64,000 nt of DNA. It comes from Thiohalocapsa sp963695445 (GTDB taxonomy: Bacteria; Pseudomonadota; Gammaproteobacteria; Chromatiales; Chromatiaceae). Of this stretch, positions 1-9,759 are shown piece after piece. How positions within the stretch are numbered: position 1 is the first letter of the stretch; every line of letters begins with the position of its first letter. The position numbers were made by a program, and so were the translations under genes. The DNA lies in NCBI GenBank assembly GCA_963695445.1, contig CAVOGV010000053.1, positions 1 through 64,000 of the forward strand, in the 5' to 3' direction. The notes under the pieces are model-generated. The model was not told where the DNA came from. It did no database searches and was given only the letters and a program-made list of their open reading frames with translations.

Positions 1-369
1 GGCGCGTTGCAGTGCGGCGCGGATCGCCGGCAGCAGCTCCGCCGCGTTCACGGGCTTGGTCAGGAAGTTCTCGGCACCCGCCTTGATGGCCCGCACGCTC
101 ATCGGAATGTCGCCGTGGCCGGTGAGGAAGACGATGGGAAGCTCGGCATTGGCGTGGCGCAAATGCTCCTGGACGGCCAAGCCATCGATGTCGGGCATCG
201 CCAGGTCCAGCACCAGGCAGGCGGGTTCCTGCTGATGCGCGTAGGCGAGAAACTCGCGCGCACTGCTGAAAGCTTGAACCTGAAACCCCTCGGCGCGGAG
301 CAATCGCGTCAGCGCCTTCAGCATCTCGGGCTCGTCGTCGAGCAGGTAGACCATCGGTTCATGGCTCAT
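1..369 (-). CDS. FixJ-type response regulator, partial at left edge
   Basis: The first 123 residues of a two-component response regulator; the gene runs off the left end of the window. The receiver domain is clear: acidic pair in LLDDEPEM, phospho-acceptor Asp in VLDLAMPDIDG, conserved Thr in VFLTGHGD and Lys in FLTKPVNAAEL. The effector domain (a LuxR-type helix-turn-helix in FixJ relatives) would lie outside. Its ATG overlaps the TGA of the sensor kinase in an ATGA junction, so the two are translationally coupled and it is the kinase's expected partner. Family assignment rests on the receiver domain and the kinase type. Confidence 0.9.
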   Translation of the reverse strand, partial: MSHEPMVYLLDDEPEMLKALTRLLRAEGFQVQAFSSAREFLAYAHQQEPACLVLDLAMPDIDGLAVQEHLRHANAELPIVFLTGHGDIPMSVRAIKAGAENFLTKPVNAAELLPAIRAALQRA

Positions 370-2204
370 GACTCGGCGCCGTCCCGCGGTAGATACAGGT
401 GCACGATGGCGCCGCCGGCAGGCACCGACTCCGCCCAGACGCGCCCGCCGTGGCTGTGGACGATGGAGCGCACAATGCCAAGTCCCATGCCCAGCCCTCC
501 GGGCGTCGTGGAGTAGAAGGTCTCGAAGATGCGTTCCGGATCGGGTATGCCGCATCCATTGTCCGTGACCTCCACCAAGACGCCATCTGCCTGCGCACGG
601 GTGGCGATCAAGACCCGGCGTTCACGCTGCGGGTTGCCGGCCACTGCCGCGCAGGCGTTGTTGAGGAGATTGAGCAGGACCTGCTCGATCAGGATGCGAT
701 CGGCCTGTACCGAGGGCAGGTCGGCGGCCAAGCGCAGATCCACGCTCACGCCCCGGTCGTCGATCTCGTTGCCAAGCAACTGGATCACCCGATGAATCGC
801 ATCATCGAGCAACAGGTCTTCGCGGTGAGATTCGCCGCGTTCGAGGAGCGAACGCAGGCGCCGAATCACGTCGGCCGCACGCCGGTCGGCACTGGCGATA
901 TCGGCCAAAATTTCCTTCACCTCGGTCAGGTTCGGCGGTGTCTGGGCCAACAGTGCCCGGGCCGCCTCGGCGTTGGTCAGGATCATCGCCAGGGGCTGAT
1001 TCAACTCGTGTGCAAGCGAGGCCGACAACTCGCTCAGGGTCTCCGCCCTGGACGCGCGCTCAAGCTGTGCCCGTTGCCGACGGAGCTCGTCCTGCATCGC
1101 CTTGCGTGCCGTCACGTCCACGCTCACGCCCATCAGCGTCGGCGGACCCGCGTTGGTCGCGCCAACGCTGCGACCCAAGCCGGCGAGCCAGCGAACCCGA
1201 CCGCCGGGGTCGACGACCCGGAACTCCGTGCGATAGCGCTCGTTCGAGCGCAGCGCCTCCTCGATCAGTTGTCCCAGCCGCGCCCGGTCCAGCGGATGCA
1301 CCCGTTCCAGGAAATCCGCCAGACTCAGCTCCCCGTCAGCGGGCAGCGCGAAGAGTTCGCGCGTCCTTGCCGTAGACCACACCGCTCCCGATTGGGCATC
1401 GATGCCCCAAAACCCGGCATCGGCCGCCTCTGCGGCGAGGCTCAGGCGCTGCTCACTCAGACCCAAGGCCGCGTCCTTGAGCCGCACGGCACGCTCGGCC
1501 CGCGCCGCTCGCAACAGCCCAAGACTCAGCTCGGAGCCCATGGCAGTCGCAACCAGCAGGAACAGCGGCGTGATCATGAGCGGCAACTGCGCCAAGCCCC
1601 AGAACACCAGGACGGCCTGAACGGTGCCGACGAGGACGGCGAAAACGAGGCTGATCGTCAATACCAGCGAACGCATGCCCTCGCCCCGCCGCCAGCTACT
1701 GACGCCTCCGTCGAGCAGAAACAGGAGCGACAACAGGAGAGATGCCTGCCCCGTCAGCATCCATGGATTGGGGGTGACGGCGACCGCGGTCGCGACCGGC
1801 TCCCCAAGCAGACTGACATGAGCGATCTCGGTGAGCGCGAGATGGTTTAGATTCAGCCCTGATGTGAAGTTCGCGACGAGAGACACCGTCCGCAGTCCTA
1901 CGGCGAGCCAACCCACCCAGACGAAGCGCGGACGCAGGCGCAGCTGGACCAGGCCCACCAGGGCGAGAAAGCCAGACCAGACAGGCACATGCAGCCAACG
2001 CAATGCGGTTGCGTAGTCAGCGGGCGTTTGCGCACGCAGCATCCAGAGTTCCGTCGCCGCGAGACCGGCGATGCTGAACGCGAGCAGCACGAACATCAGG
2101 TAGGCCCAGGCGTCGCGCTGCATGAGCCAGGCCGCCAGATAGATACCGGCGATCGTGGCCGACAAGGCCGCCGTCATGACGTAGAGAATCGTTATCCAGC
2201 TCAT
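366..2204 (-). CDS. Membrane sensor histidine kinase with PAS domain (FixL-like)
   Basis: A 612-residue inner-membrane kinase. Residues 1-230 are mostly hydrophobic, about seven helices, and form the likely sensory module. A PAS domain follows (about 255-370, ending in the PAC-like VSVDVTARKAMQ). The HisKA H-box SLAHELNQP puts the phospho-accepting His at residue 399. The ATPase domain shows an N-box (LLNLLNNAC), G1 (DNGCGIPD) and G2 (GLGMGLGI). It is expected to phosphorylate the adjacent response regulator, with which it overlaps by 4 bases. It diverges from the ygiW-like and mipA-like genes, which are plausible targets by position only. The signal sensed is unknown. Confidence 0.92.
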   Translation of the reverse strand: MSWITILYVMTAALSATIAGIYLAAWLMQRDAWAYLMFVLLAFSIAGLAATELWMLRAQTPADYATALRWLHVPVWSGFLALVGLVQLRLRPRFVWVGWLAVGLRTVSLVANFTSGLNLNHLALTEIAHVSLLGEPVATAVAVTPNPWMLTGQASLLLSLLFLLDGGVSSWRRGEGMRSLVLTISLVFAVLVGTVQAVLVFWGLAQLPLMITPLFLLVATAMGSELSLGLLRAARAERAVRLKDAALGLSEQRLSLAAEAADAGFWGIDAQSGAVWSTARTRELFALPADGELSLADFLERVHPLDRARLGQLIEEALRSNERYRTEFRVVDPGGRVRWLAGLGRSVGATNAGPPTLMGVSVDVTARKAMQDELRRQRAQLERASRAETLSELSASLAHELNQPLAMILTNAEAARALLAQTPPNLTEVKEILADIASADRRAADVIRRLRSLLERGESHREDLLLDDAIHRVIQLLGNEIDDRGVSVDLRLAADLPSVQADRILIEQVLLNLLNNACAAVAGNPQRERRVLIATRAQADGVLVEVTDNGCGIPDPERIFETFYSTTPGGLGMGLGIVRSIVHSHGGRVWAESVPAGGAIVHLYLPRDGAES

Positions 2205-2477
2205 CTGTCATCCGCGTGCCTGGTTGCCGTGGCCACGGGTTTAGCCAGCACGTCTACCCCGTGTTTAACCCCACCGGTATTTAACCAAAGTACAATGTTG
2301 CCGGGGTTGTGACTTGCTTAATCTTGGCGCGATATGAACGCAGGGTGCGTTCGGCGTCTTGGCGATCGCAGCCTCGGTGACCATGCTGGTTTGCACGTGC
2401 GGGCGATACGGGGCTGAAGACCTGGTCCTGCCGCGGTGGCACAGTCCCACTCACATCCACTTTAGTTGGGGACTCCG

Positions 2478-2825
2478 ATGAGAATGTTGCTGATCGTTTC
2501 CGTCGTCTCGTTGTTACTGCCGGCAATCGCCACGGCGCAATTCACTGGACCGACCGCGAGGGGGCAGAACAGCACGGTCGAACAGGCGCGCAATGCGCGT
2601 GTCGACACCTACGTCACCGTGACCGGCACGATCGTTGCCCATCTGCGGGAAGACTATTTCACCTTCCGTGACGACACGGGGGAGATTCGGGCCGAGATTG
2701 AACCCGAAGTCTGGCGCAACCGTGAAGTCGGACCCGATACGACCGTTCGGCTCCTGGCCGAGGTCGATCGCAATGCCGCTGGCACCGTCTATCTCTGGGT
2801 ACAGTCGCTCGAGATCGTCAACTGA
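2478..2825 (+). CDS. YgiW/YdeI-type periplasmic OB-fold (BOF) stress protein
   Basis: A 115-residue secreted protein: N-terminal signal peptide ending near AIATAQ, then the BOF domain with the typical run of V-T-V-x-G-x-I, Y-x-F-R-D-D-T-G and the pattern I-x-x-E-I-x-x-x-x-W. Family members (E. coli YgiW, Salmonella VisP) are small periplasmic ligand-binding proteins linked to stress tolerance. I chose ATG 2478 because it gives a clean signal peptide; an in-frame TTG at 2466 adds four residues. It is followed 31 bp later by a MipA-like gene and diverges from the sensor kinase. In several proteobacteria ygiW-like genes sit beside two-component systems, which fits here. Confidence 0.85.
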   Translation: MRMLLIVSVVSLLLPAIATAQFTGPTARGQNSTVEQARNARVDTYVTVTGTIVAHLREDYFTFRDDTGEIRAEIEPEVWRNREVGPDTTVRLLAEVDRNAAGTVYLWVQSLEIVN

Positions 2826-2856
2826 GTAGCCTTTTCGTTGTGCCAACGGACCAAGA

Positions 2857-3687
2857 ATGGCGACATACAGTAAGTCGATAAGGGCGTGCCTGCGTGTGGC
2901 CGTCGTGCTCGCTCTAGCGGCGTTGGCCCGGCCAGGCCATGCGGACGATTTCGTGATCCCGCTGGAACTCCCACAGGTCAATTTCGTCGGGATCGGTGTG
3001 GGTGCTTATCCGGATTACTTCGGGTCCGACGATTCGAGCGTGGGTGTCGCTCCCTTCGGGCGATTATCCCTGGGTGGTGCACGCTTTGTTCGCCTGATGG
3101 TCAACGACATCCGGGTGAACGTGCTCGATCACCCCAACTGGCAGCTGGGCCCGGCGGCGCTCTGGCGCTTTGGTCGGGAGGACGTCAACAACCCGGTCGT
3201 CGGCAGGGTTCACTCGATCGACGACTCGCTCAGTCTCGGTTTGTTCGGCTCCTACCTCTGGCGGGACCCACAGGAGTTCCGTCGGACCGCAAGCGTCGGC
3301 ACCTGGGCGCTCGGTGACGTCAGCGGCGTCTACAACGGGTGGACGGCGGGGCTGAACGCCCATGCGACGCAGCCCGTTGCGAAGATGGTCACCCTCGCCG
3401 GCGGTGCGGCTGTTACCTATGGCAGCAGCCAGTATATGGACGAGTACTTCGGCGTCACGCCCCAGGACTCGCTCGCTAGCGGTCTACCGGTCTATGTGCC
3501 CGGAAGCGGCGTGCGCGACGGGCGAGGGTGGGCCTTGGCGCTGCTTCACCTGAGTCCGCAATGGCACCTTGGCGCCGGCGTCATGTACTCACGACTCCTG
3601 GGCGACGCCGCAGACAGCCCGATCGTCTCGGATGAGGGGTCAAAGGACCAATGGGTCTATGGGGCGGGCGCTCTCTATGCCTGGTAG
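2857..3687 (+). CDS. MipA/OmpV family outer-membrane protein
   Basis: A 276-residue protein with a signal peptide of about 29 residues (cleavage near GHADDF) and a beta-barrel-like body of alternating hydrophobic strands ending in the aromatic residue Trp (ALYAW). The early motif GIGVGAYPDYFGSDD and the closing pattern of strands are typical of MipA/OmpV. MipA in E. coli scaffolds murein enzymes; other members are outer-membrane proteins of unclear function, often induced by antibiotics or metals. It sits 31 bp downstream of the BOF protein and is probably cotranscribed with it. Frame is intact. Confidence 0.87.
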   Translation: MATYSKSIRACLRVAVVLALAALARPGHADDFVIPLELPQVNFVGIGVGAYPDYFGSDDSSVGVAPFGRLSLGGARFVRLMVNDIRVNVLDHPNWQLGPAALWRFGREDVNNPVVGRVHSIDDSLSLGLFGSYLWRDPQEFRRTASVGTWALGDVSGVYNGWTAGLNAHATQPVAKMVTLAGGAAVTYGSSQYMDEYFGVTPQDSLASGLPVYVPGSGVRDGRGWALALLHLSPQWHLGAGVMYSRLLGDAADSPIVSDEGSKDQWVYGAGALYAW

Positions 3688-3761
3688 TCAGCGTGGCGAG
3701 TGGTCTGAGCGCCTGATGCGTTCGCTTGATCCGTGTGCCCGACACCTGGGTGCGGTGAGAA

Positions 3762-3842
3762 CTTGGTCATCGTTGCGGCCACCGACGGACGGTCCGCACA
3801 AAGGACCCCGGAGCGCCGTCGCTGGAGGTCCGCTGTGCGGAC
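3762..3842 (+). repeat. Dispersed intergenic repeat, family A, copy 1
   Basis: A stretch downstream of the MipA gene that recurs with strong similarity at 31671-31757. It opens with CTTGGTCATCGTTGCGGCC and carries complementary arms GTCCGCACA and TGTGCGGAC about 35 bp apart, so the transcript can fold into a hairpin. Both copies lie directly after a stop codon region, so a role in transcript 3' ends or a mobile palindromic element is possible. This is seen in sequence; family identity is not known to me. Confidence 0.7.
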
Positions 3843-3974
3843 GTCCATCCTCGGGCGGACCTTCGCCGCTGCGCCGCCCCCGTTCTGCTAGACTCAATCT
3901 CTCGTTCTTTTCGGCTCCAACCACTCTGCGATCAGCCTCCGCGGACGCAATGCCGACCATTTGGTAAGGATATT

Positions 3975-4290
3975 TTGGAAACGCACGACATTGAGTTGCT
4001 GACGAAGTTTAAACGCCGTGCCGAGGATGCCTTGCCTGGCCGAATCTCGCGCATGGTGCTTTTTGGGTCTCGTGCGCGCGGCAATGCGAACCCAGATTCC
4101 GACTGGGATGTCGCGGTGTTTTGTCAACGGCGACGTATCAAGTTGGGACACACTTCGGTTGGCGGATGCCGCATACGACTTGATTATCGATAGCGGCCAA
4201 TTCATTCAGCCCGTTGCTCTGCCTGATGGCGAAGCGATGAAACGTGACCCGCTACTCGAACGTATCAAGGCGGAGGGCAGAGAGTTGTGA
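3975..4290 (+). CDS. MNT-type nucleotidyltransferase domain protein, frameshifted
   Basis: A minimal nucleotidyltransferase of about 105 residues. The catalytic signature is intact: MVLFGSRARG followed by SDWDVAVF (GS plus DxD-like acidic pair). After VAVF the frame breaks in a TTTT run at 4120-4123; removing one T restores VNGDVSSWDT and the rest through the stop at 4290. Start is TTG 3975, supported by TAAGGA about 5 bases upstream; no ATG fits. Such MNT proteins often act as the antitoxin (AMPylating or binding partner) of a HEPN RNase, as in MntA-HepT. The downstream partner here is unusually short, so the pair may be a remnant. Confidence 0.75.
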
Positions 4291-4427
4291 CGACGACCGC
4301 GGTGAGGCTGCTCAAGGCCCAGCTGCTGTTGTCGCAGGCGCAAAGCCTGGATGCTGCCGATGCCGTACTAGCCGACGCCGAGCGGTTCGTTGCTTTCTGC
4401 CAACGCCAAGTCGATGACGCACGATGA
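4287..4427 (+). CDS. Tiny helical protein coupled to MNT gene
   Basis: A 46-codon reading frame starting at GTG 4287 and overlapping the MNT stop (GTGA). It is Ala/Leu/Gln-rich and predicted helical (RLLKAQLLLSQAQ, then DAERFVAFCQRQ). The position is where a HEPN partner would be, but HEPN toxins are about 110-140 residues and carry an RxxxxH motif, which is absent here. It may be a truncated HEPN-like partner or a distinct small partner. Function not assigned. Confidence 0.45.
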   Translation: MTTTAVRLLKAQLLLSQAQSLDAADAVLADAERFVAFCQRQVDDAR

Positions 4428-4627
4428 GTTACGAGCCTTGGGACGTCAGCTGAATTAACCGTCGTTGATGGACTCTCGAGATGTCGTGTCGCGAGCTTGA
4501 GCGATAAGACAGTCCGCGCATCGCATGGGCGTCTCAGCCCGACGGCCTTAGCGATACCGCTGCCGGGCTGATTCGCCTGACCACGCCTGGGTCTTGTCCT
4601 TGGATTCTTGACCTTGGAGCACTGTCC

Positions 4628-5894
4628 TTGAAGCCCTTTGCCCCGATCCCCTGTCCCGGTGTCCGTCGTCATGCATCAATGGCCGGGATCACCTTGGCCT
4701 GCGCTCTGGCGCTGTCGACGCTGCTCACCGGTTGTCTGCCGCCCGATGAGGAAGCCTCCCAGCCGGTCCCGGAACCCATCCGCCCGGTCCGGGTCGTCAC
4801 GGTCGAAAAACTGCCGGGCGGGGAACGCGTCACGCTTGACCGGGACCGTCCAGGCCCAGGACGACGTCGCGCTCGCCTTCCGGGTCGGCGGGCAATTGAT
4901 CGAGCGCACCGTCAATGTCGGCGATCAAGTGACCGCCGGGCAGGTGATCGCGCGTCTGGACGCGGTCAACGAGCGCAACGCGGTGGATGCCGCGCGGGCC
5001 AATCTCGCCGCCGCCATGGCGCGTCTGGTCGAGGCCCGCAACACCGTGCGCCGCTTCGAGCCGATGCTGCCGCAGGGCTTCGTCGCACGCGCCGAGTTCG
5101 ACCGCGCGGTCGAGGCACGCGACGCCGCGCAGGCGCAGGTCGACGCCGCCCAGTCGCAGGTCGACACCGCCGAGAACCAGCTCGGCTTCACCACCCTGGT
5201 CGCCGACGGTCCGGGCACGGTCACGGAACGCGGCGCCGAGCCCGGCGAGGTGGTCGCCGCCGGGCGCATGATCGTCCGCCTGGCCCGCGAAGGCGGCCGC
5301 GATGCGGTCTTCGACGTGCCGGCACGCGTCATCGAGCAAGGCTCCGCCGACGACGAGGTGACGGTCGCCCTGAGCAGCGACCCCAAGGTCAGCACCATCG
5401 GGCGCGTGCGCGAGGTCGCGCCCCAGGCCGACCCGGTCACGCGCACCTTCCAGGTCCGCGTCGGGCTGGCCAATCCGCCGTCGGCCATGCGCCTCGGCTC
5501 CACCGTCACCGGCAGCATCCAACTCGGCGGGGTCGCCGGGATCGAGATCCCGAACTCGGCGCTGACCTCCACCCAGGGGGCTCCGGCGGTCTGGGTCTTG
5601 GACCCGCAAACCAACACCGTGGCCCTGCGCAACATCGACGTGGCGCGCTTCGAATTGAACCGGGTACTGGTCGCCCAGGGGCTGGACGCTGGCGAGCTGG
5701 TCGTCACCGCCGGCGTGCAGACCCTGCGTCCCGGTCAGCAGGTGCGCCTGCCCGGTGCACCAGCAACGACTCCGAGCAGTGACGAGACCGAGCGATGCGA
5801 CCGGCGATCCGATGAGATCCGGAGCGCTGATCCGAGCGCTGACGCGACCGGGCGATCGCAGCGACCGACACCTCCGGCCGAGACGCGCCCATGA
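4628..5894 (+). CDS. RND efflux membrane-fusion (periplasmic adaptor) lipoprotein, frameshifted
   Basis: Periplasmic adaptor for the adjacent RND pump. A lipoprotein signal (STLLTGC) precedes Cys36 when translation starts at TTG 4628, which has GGAGC 8 bases upstream; ATG 4679 is an alternative. The body shows the biotinyl-lipoyl half-motifs (DDVALAFRVGGQLIER; DGPGTVTERGAEPGEVV), an alpha-hairpin with repeated AQAQVDAAQSQVDTAENQL, and beta-barrel and membrane-proximal domains (AMRLGSTVTGSI). The frame breaks at a TT at 4838-4839 (reading L-T-G-T-V-Q needs one T fewer). The last 35 residues after RLPGAPATT are low complexity. Its TGA overlaps the pump ATG (ATGA). Confidence 0.88.
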
Positions 5895-8800
5895 GCGGCT
5901 TCAACCTCTCCGACTGGGCCATCCGCAACCGCTCGGTCACCCTCTTCATCATGGCCGCCGTGCTGGTCGCCGGCGTCAGCTCCTTCTACAAGCTCGGCCG
6001 CGCCGAAGACCCGCCGTTCACCTTCCGCACCATGGTGGTCAAGGCCCTCTGGCCCGGCGCGACGCTCGATGAGACCGTCCAGCAGGTCACCGAGCGCCTG
6101 GAGCGCACGCTGCAGGAGGTGCCCAACCTCGACAACCTGCGCAGCTTCACCCGCGCCGGCAGCAGCACCATCTTCGTCGACCTCATCGGCAGCGCCCAGG
6201 GCCAAGCCGTCGCGGATGCCTGGTACCAGGTGCGCAAGAAGGTCGGCGACATGCGCCATACCCTGCCGCAGGGCATCCGCGGCCCCTTCTTCAACGACGA
6301 GTTCGGCGACACCTTCGGCATCATCTACGCCTTCACCGCCGACGGCTTCACGCATCGCGAGCTGCGCGACGCGGTCGAGGCCGCCCGCTCCCAGCTCCTG
6401 ACCGTCCCCGACGTCTCCAAGATCGACATCCTCGGCGCCCAGGACGAGGTCATCTACATCGACTTCTCCGCCGAACGGCTCGCCGGCCTCGGCTTCGACC
6501 CCAGCACCCTGATCGCCGCGCTGCGCGCGCAGAACATCGTCAGCCCCGCCGGCGAACTGAGCACCCGCGACGAGTCGATTGCACTGCGGGTCTCCGGCGC
6601 CTTCGCCAACGAACAGGACATCGCCGACGTCACCTTCGCCGTCGGCGACCGCATGCTGCGCCTGCGCGACATCGCCGACGTGCGCCGCGGCTTCAGCGAC
6701 CCGCCGCAGCCGATGTTCCGCATCAACGGCGAACCGGCCATCGGGCTCGCCATCGCCATGCGCGACGGCGGCGACACCCTGGCGCTCGGGCGCAACGTCG
6801 CCCAGGCCATCGCCGACATCAAGGCCGAGCTGCCCCACGGCATCGAGCCGCGGCTGGTCGCCGATCAGCCGTTGACGGTGGATCTCGCCATCAACGAGTT
6901 CACCACCTCGCTGTGGCAGGCGATCGGCATCGTGCTGGTGATCAGCTTCGTCGCGCTCGGCGTGCGCGCCGGCACCGTGGTGGCCATCGCCATCCCGCTG
7001 ACGCTGGCGGTGGTCTTCCCGATGATGGACATCGTCGACATCGACCTGCAGCGCGTCTCGCTCGGCGCGCTGATCATCGCCCTGGCGCTGATGGTCGACG
7101 ACGCCATGACCAGCATCGACGCCATGAGCCGGCGCCTGGCCGCCGGCGACGACCAGGTCAGCGCCGCCACCTACGCCTACAAACACCTGGCCTTCGCGAT
7201 GCTGATCGGCACCCTGGTCACCATCGCCGGCTTCGTGCCCATCGGCTTTGCGCAGAGCTCCGCCGGCGAATACACCTTCTCCATCTTCGCCGTGGTCGGC
7301 ATCGCGCTGCTCGCGTCCTGGTTCGTCGCCATGGTGTTCGCGCCGCTGCTCGGCCTGGTGCTATTGCGTCCGCCCAAGCCCGGAGCGGCACGACAAACCG
7401 AATTGGACCGTCACCGCCTACCGCGGCCTGCTGACGCTGGCCATGCGCGCGCGCTGGTTCACCATCGCGCTGACCATCGCCGTCTTCGTCGCCGCCATCC
7501 TGGCGCTGGCACAGGTGCCGCGGCAGTTCTTCCCGTCCTCGGATCGCCCGGAACTGATCGTCGACCTGCGCCTGCCGCAAAACGCATCGATCCATGCCAC
7601 CGAGCGCCTGGTCGATGAGTTCGAACAGATCCTGCGCGAAGACCCCGAGTTCGCCGCCGAGATCGAACGCTGGAGCACCTACATCGGCCAGGGCGCGATC
7701 CGCTTCTACCTGCCGCTGGACGTGCAGCTGGCCAATCCGTTCTTTGCCCAGGCGGTCATCGTCACCAACGACATCGAGGCCGAGAACGCCTGCAGCCGCG
7801 GCTCGAAGCACTGCTGGCGGAGCAATTCCCGCAGGTGGTCGGGCGCGTCTCGCCGCTGGAGCTGGGGCCGCCGGTGGGCTGGCCGGTGCAGTATCGCGTG
7901 CTCGGACCGGACCCGACCCAACTGCGCGACATCGCCATGGACCTCGCTGACCTTGTCGCGGACAACCCCGGCACGCGTCGCGTCAACTTCGACTGGATGG
8001 AGCCGGAGCGGGAACTGCACATCCGCATCGACCAGGAACAGGCGCGTCAGCTGGGCTTGAGCTCCCAGGCGGTGGCCACCGCGCTGAATGCCAATATCTC
8101 CGGCACCCCCATCACCCAGGTCCGCGACGACATCTATCTGGTCAATGTCGTCGCCCGCGAGCTGGGCGGACAGAGCCTATCGGTCGAGACCCTGCGCACG
8201 CTGCCGGTGTCGCTGCCCAATGGCCGCACCATCCCGCTCAGCCAGTTCGCGACCTTCGAGTACGGTCAGGACTACCCGCTGGTCTGGCGACGCGACCGGG
8301 TACCGACCCTGACGGTGCAAGCGGACGTCGCGCCCGGCACCCTGCCGGAGACCGTGGTCGCCGAGCTGGACGCGCCCATCGCCGAGCTGAACGCGAGCCT
8401 GCCCGCGGGCTACCGCATCGAGCTCGGCGGCGCGGTGGAGGAGAGCGCCTACTCGCAGGCCTCGGTGTTCGCCGTGGTGCCCATCATGCTGCTGCTGATG
8501 CTCAGCTTGCTGATCTTCCAGCTCAAGAGCTTCGCGCGCCTGTTCATGGTGCTGAGCCTGGTGCCGCTGGGGCTGATCGGCGTGGTCGGCGCGCTGCTGG
8601 CCGCCGGCAAGCCGCTCGGCTTCGTCGCCATCCTCGGCATCCTGGCGCTGGTCGGCATGATCGCCAAGAACGCGGTGATCCTGATCGACCAGATCGAGGC
8701 CGAGCGCAACGCCGGCAAGCCGGTCTGGGATGCGGTGATGGAGGCCAGCGTGTCGCGCTTTCGCCCCATCATGCTCACCGCGCTGTCCACCATCCTCGGC

Positions 8801-8963
8801 ATGATCCCGATCGCCCCGACGGTGTTCTGGGGCTCGATGGCCTACGCCATCATGGGCGGACTCGGCGGTCGCCTCGCTGCTGACGCTGGTGTTCCTGCCG
8901 ACGCTGTATGTCACCTGGTTCAGGGGTAGCGCGCCGAAGCACGAGGGGGCGGTTGCTGGCTGA
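5891..8963 (+). CDS. RND-family efflux pump (AcrB/MexF-like), frameshifted
   Basis: Inner-membrane proton-driven efflux transporter of about 1023 codons, the normal size. The N-terminus (MSGFNLSDWAIRNRSVTLF) and the charged relay pair in TM4 (ALALMVDDAMTSID) are present, as are both large periplasmic loops and the second TM half (VEESAYSQASVF; IAKNAVILIDQIEAE). Frame changes occur near 7380 (GGAG), 7780 (GCCGAG), and 8866 (CTCGGCGG); each is corrected by one base and the protein continues well conserved, ending FLPTLYVTWF at a TGA at 8961-8963. Coupled to the adaptor gene. No TolC-type gene is adjacent. The SMDD-type and VDD motifs resemble HAE-1/hydrophobe or Acriflavin-resistance B pumps; substrate unknown. 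Confidence 0.88.
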
Positions 8964-9759
8964 TGCTGTCGGATGGATTTGACGGCCTCTCTTGCATGAT
9001 GATCCGGTCATTTACGGCGACGCCGATCTCCGCGAGCGTTGGCGATGAAACGCGCCGGGCAAATCGCCTTGACGCCCTGTCCCAACACCGATCTCTCCGG
9101 CTCCAAGCGACGCCCCGTCTTATTGATCCGCCAGGCATCCAGCCGCTTCGCTGAGTGGCTCGTTTGCATGGTGTTGTCGCAACGAGATGAGTCCCTTACT
9201 CCAAAGTCTTGAACAAAGACACGAAGACTACAGAGGGCCGCGCGGACGAGGCTGGACTGCACGAAGTACTCGCGGATAATCAGCGCGGTGACGACGACAC
9301 GGCGGCTGAGCTTTGTGCAAGAGTACTTGTAGGTGTGTGCCACCTTCTTGATGAGGCCATGAGTGAAGGGACATTTGATCACGAAGGAACCGCGGGCGGC
9401 CGTGAGGCCGGGGTTGTGGGCTAGGCGAAGGGATTCATCGGCCGGCCCAGTGCTGCGACGCTTACCTCCTATGATCGTCGATCGCCCATGTTTGGTTCCG
9501 GCTTTGCCGGGTTAGGGTCGATTGGGTCGATTAGCGTGAGCCGAGTGCGCCCGCGGCTTGCGGAGTGGTTTGCGGCGGACCCCATCCCCATGAGTCGGTG
9601 GTATCGGAAAGAAATTCAGCGCGGCCCCTGCTACCTGGCACCTTTTGTCCCTCTTGCCAGAGAGATACGAACAGCTGCTGATAGGTAGATGGGTAGCAGC
9701 GGCAAACTTCCATGCAGATACAAGCGGCAGCGCACAGCTGAGGTAAGCGGAAGACAAAG
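8964..9759. other. Gene-poor interval between RND pump and LysM gene
   Basis: About 800 bp with no reading frame I can support. The longest frame, on the minus strand at 9008-9382, has a plausible middle part (KKVAHTYKYSC, ALIIREYFVQSS) but no recognisable domain, no ribosome site and a basic unstructured tail; it may be decayed sequence. A phrase CAAAGACACGAAGAC near 9213 resembles text often seen next to other repeat-derived sequences. No clear promoter or terminator found. Confidence 0.4.

Noticed and set aside
4430..4627. Possible promoter or riboswitch upstream of the RND operon
   Set aside because: No convincing structure or -35/-10 pair; a TetR-type operator palindrome was looked for and not seen.
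5735..7186. 483-codon minus-strand frame
   Set aside because: Exactly opposite the RND pump; rich in Asp/Gly/Val as expected of a high-GC shadow.
9008..9382. 124-codon minus-strand frame
   Set aside because: No ribosome site, no recognisable domain, basic low-complexity end; likely decayed or chance.
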